In this document: positions 61,623-64,000 of the stretch, in pieces
Layout: each line of letters opens with the position of its first letter
Numbering within the stretch: the first letter of the stretch is position 1
Source: Pseudo-nitzschia pungens
Lineage: Eukaryota > Bacillariophyta > Bacillariophyceae > Bacillariales > Bacillariaceae
Reading direction: 5' to 3'
Assembly: GCA_037355855.1 (NCBI GenBank)
Contig: CM074760.1
Coordinates: 5,696,501 to 5,760,500 of the forward strand
DNA: 64,000 bases
Notes under the pieces: generated by a model
Database searches by the model: none
What the model saw: only the letters and a program-made list of their open reading frames with translations
What the model was told of the DNA's origin: nothing
Program-made: the position numbers and the translations under genes

Positions 61623-62342
61623 TTATGCAACCTTCGTAAGAACATCGTCGACGGATAGTTTTCTCTTTGGTGCCTTGAGTTCGCCAATAGGCTTTGCTGG
61701 CATACCGTACCAAATGACACCAATCATTTTTTCATCCTCCGGAGCGCCAGCAACTTTCATTATTTCGGTTGGATCAATGCCCAAAGCACCAGTCATCCAC
61801 TTCGACCCAACGCCATCTTCTGCCAACGACTGCATGAAGTTTTGTGCGGCGCACGCAACAGTTGCGTGATCCTCAAGCGCGAGTTTGGCCGAAATTCCAC
61901 CATTCTCGTCGAGGTGCTCCGTCTTTACCGAGAAAACCATCCATCCAGGAACTCCAGCAAACATTTTTGCTTTTTCTTCGTTCAAAGCCATAAGTTTTCC
62001 AACAGCTTCAGAGCCGAGGTCGTACATTCGTGTGGGCTCTGACAAAAAGTGGTTTGGTGCCATCAACGCGGCTTTTTGATTGCAAACGCAAAAATTGATT
62101 TTGTGAGTTCAATCCGAAGCTGTTCGACGACAGGATGTTTAGCTTTAGTCTTTCCTTTCAAGCATTATGTATCTTGCTTGATACCTCTTACCTTCAGCGG
62201 CCTTGGTAACAGCTTCTTCCGGAACTTTGTCGTCGGTAAATTTTGCAACAGATCGTCGAATGGGAAGTCCTTGGGCGATGGAAAAGGTGAAAGCCGATGT
62301 AGCGGCAGGGAGGGCGGCGAAGATGAGAGCAGCGATCTTCAT
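61623..62342 (-). CDS. Nitroreductase-family protein, plastid-targeted
   Basis: Exon 1 62342-62192 and exon 2 62071-61623, intron 62191-62072 (120 bp, donor GTAAGA, phase 1); 199 residues. MKIAALIFAALPAATSAFTF is a signal peptide whose ATSAF-T site is an almost perfect ASAFAP plastid motif. Then IAQGLPIRRSVAKFTDD supplies the FMN-phosphate-binding R-R-S motif, and the splice restores VTKAAEAALMAPNHFLSEPT, the family's A-x-x-A-P-x-x motif. Later: LALEDHATVACAAQNFMQSL and GVIWYGMPAKPIGELK, the C-terminal G-x-P motif and end. The protein should bind FMN and reduce quinones, nitro compounds or similar with NAD(P)H. No partner gene nearby. Confidence 0.85.
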
Positions 62343-62965
62343 AGTGGAACTGTATGTTTTGAGAAGGGCTTGCCGATTGGAAGAGGATAAATTAATGACA
62401 AATCTCGTTGCAGAACGGAAATCAGGATCGTTTTGTTGGTGATGGCTGATAAAGATCGAATAATATTGGATGTCTTTGGAGAGCGATTAATTGATTCCTT
62501 GACTGAAGGTGATGCTAGAAGTAATCTCCCTGCTTGCAGACAAACATGACTGACAAATTTTGAAATACGTCATACCCCTCCCTATCCCGAATCGATCAAT
62601 CCCGTTTCGACGAAAAAGCCAGCCACTAAAATACCGGTACATCGTAACCTTACCGTAAAACCTTACTTCGTAGTAGTAATACTTCGTTCAAAGCAACGAA
62701 CCCGGTCGAGATCGAAGCCCATTTTAATGATGGCCATTGAAATCAGCAATTTCTTTACTCCTCGTACAGAATGAGTTTTCTTCCGAAAGAGTCGATACTG
62801 CTAATCGTTGCTTCGTTGCTCGTACCGGATATGAAACACCGTTCTTTTCGTGACACCCTACCGCGAAGGGAACTCTCATCAACTGGGTTTCATGTTTTGA
62901 TTGAAAGAAAGACTACACGTACTTATCATTCAACAAAAAATATAAGTCCAACACTTTGAAAAAAG
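62343..62965. other. Divergent intergenic region
   Basis: 623 bp carrying promoters of both neighbours. An exact GTAACCTTAC copy at 62644-62653 sits in a run of ACCGTA/CTTCGTA words (62630-62690). A short frame at 62771-62959 ends just before the next gene and is not convincing. Confidence 0.45.
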
Positions 62966-63385
62966 ATGTCGGTTAAGCGCAAGTGCCAAGTGTGCCAGAA
63001 AGAGGCGTCAAAAAAGTGTTCACGATGCAACCTTGCATGGTACTGTTCAGTGGAATGTCAGAAGAAGGACTGGAAAAAACATAAATCTGTTTGCAATTCA
63101 GAATTTCAGTCGAACCAATACGAATTGCACAAAAAGGCATTCGATGCAATTATCGAGAAGTACAATTTGAAAACAGAGAAAAGGTCGAGTGAAATTGCTG
63201 AGCTGCTGACGAATGGAACGGACGGTGTCAATGCGGCGGAATTTGCCGAAAAGTTCGGCATGGAAGTTCAGGAAGCGGTCGTTTTCCTAGAATGGATCAA
63301 AGTCGGAATCGACTTCAAAACAAAAGCTATCGATACCGCGAAACAAGCAGGTTTTAATGACATCCACAAAAAAGTGAGAAAATGA
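62966..63385 (+). CDS. Small MYND-type zinc-finger protein
   Basis: 139 residues, one exon. Residues 7-43 are a complete MYND finger: C-x2-C-x7-C-x2-C-x5-C-x3-C-x7-H-x3-C (starting CQVCQKEASKKC and ending WKKHKSVC), which usually binds proline-rich partners rather than DNA. The remaining ~95 residues are helical and charged (KAFDAIIEKYNLKTEKRSSE, AAEFAEKFGMEVQEAVVFLE) with no second domain recognised; the pattern E-F-A-E-K-F-G-M resembles a small helix-turn-helix but this is weak. Role unknown; probably an adaptor. Confidence 0.8.
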   Translation: MSVKRKCQVCQKEASKKCSRCNLAWYCSVECQKKDWKKHKSVCNSEFQSNQYELHKKAFDAIIEKYNLKTEKRSSEIAELLTNGTDGVNAAEFAEKFGMEVQEAVVFLEWIKVGIDFKTKAIDTAKQAGFNDIHKKVRK

Positions 63386-64000
63386 TAAACATTACGTAAG
63401 CGCTTCTCTGGTCCACAAGCAACGTTTTCGCCGTTGGTAATCGACATTACGAAAGAAGCTGGTTTGGAAGACCTCCCCTCCCCCGGCCTGATAGCGAAGA
63501 AGATGGTATCTTTCTTACGGCGAAAGGTTGAAAACACTATCTTGGATGCATGACTGATATTTATGGTTTACAATGACGTCTAATTCGCACGAGACGATAT
63601 TGTTTTGATCCCGTCTCTCCCGACTCCTCGACGCAACGTGACGCCCTTTTGAATTTTTTTCAAACACCCCAAGCTTTGCAATAGTTTACTGTCAACCAAG
63701 ATTCTGAAAAATAAAAGTCACGTTCAACAGATTTTATATTGTATATGTTTTACATACTCAAAAATTGGATGCATGTTGACTCATAATACTTGATATAGAG
63801 ATTTATTATTCACGATTCTGTGAAAATACATTCATGATGAGCAGGCCTAGGTTGAAGGTGCTGATATTTGAGATTAATTCTCTCATCTTGGTTACCAGGG
63901 AGTGCTTGGAATTGGTTACTTACTGATTCACTTTGCAGAGGCAGAGTCTTCTGTGTTTTGATTTTTTGCACATTTTGAGCCACATGGCTTTCCACCATCA
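63386..64000. other. Terminal non-coding stretch
   Basis: 615 bp, AT-rich, with no supported gene before the window ends. Confidence 0.4.

Overview
The window looks like nuclear DNA of a photosynthetic stramenopile, most likely a diatom. Genes are compact with zero to three short GT-AG introns (93-243 bp where I could fix both ends). Several proteins open with a signal peptide followed by an aromatic residue in an ASAFAP-like context, the usual plastid-targeting signature of secondary red plastids. The gene set is eukaryotic: histidyl-tRNA synthetase, CX9C mitochondrial protein, DHHC-type protein, MYND finger, SPX protein. I cannot name the species.

Layout. 1-13.9 kb is gene-dense: a 5'-truncated SET/Rubisco-LSMT-like methyltransferase, a thiamine ThiD-ThiE fusion, purF (divergent from thiDE), a 2-oxoglutarate oxygenase fused to a methyltransferase-like domain, an EEF1A-KMT/METTL13-like methyltransferase, a PhyH-type dioxygenase and HisRS. 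13.9-17.8 kb is largely non-coding and holds a pair of related hairpin (MITE-like) elements and decayed coding. 17.8-22.4 kb is one long protein with three EF-hand-like modules and four copies of a W-L-x-L-L-x-L motif. 22.6-28.4 kb and 38.6-44.5 kb are two complete Ty3/gypsy-type LTR retrotransposons on the minus strand, each with identical LTRs and a 5-bp target duplication. Between and after them lie an unknown Ser-rich protein, N-acetylglutamate synthase, a glyoxalase-like VOC protein, a GT-A-type glycosyltransferase-like protein, a lumen-type protein resembling the CcmI C-terminal domain, an unrecognised two-exon protein, an SPX protein, a CMC1-like CX9C protein, a divergent DHHC-family protein, a renin-receptor/V-ATPase-accessory-like membrane protein, a plastid-type nitroreductase and a MYND-finger protein.

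The most striking features are: (i) in both retrotransposons gag and pol lie in one reading frame separated only by a TGA that is immediately followed by the pol ATG; (ii) the two elements are mosaics, with nearly identical pol proteins but strongly diverged gag N-termini; (iii) an intergenic 10-mer, GTAAGGTTAC, occurs about 16 times by eye, only outside genes, and one retrotransposon sits inside a copy; (iv) unusual fusions and degenerate catalytic motifs in single genes.

Functional links are loose. thiDE and purF face away from each other across about 1 kb, and the PurF pathway makes the purine intermediate from which the thiamine pyrimidine is drawn. Otherwise the genes look like ordinary housekeeping neighbours. 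All splice sites were inferred by eye from consensus and frame continuity.
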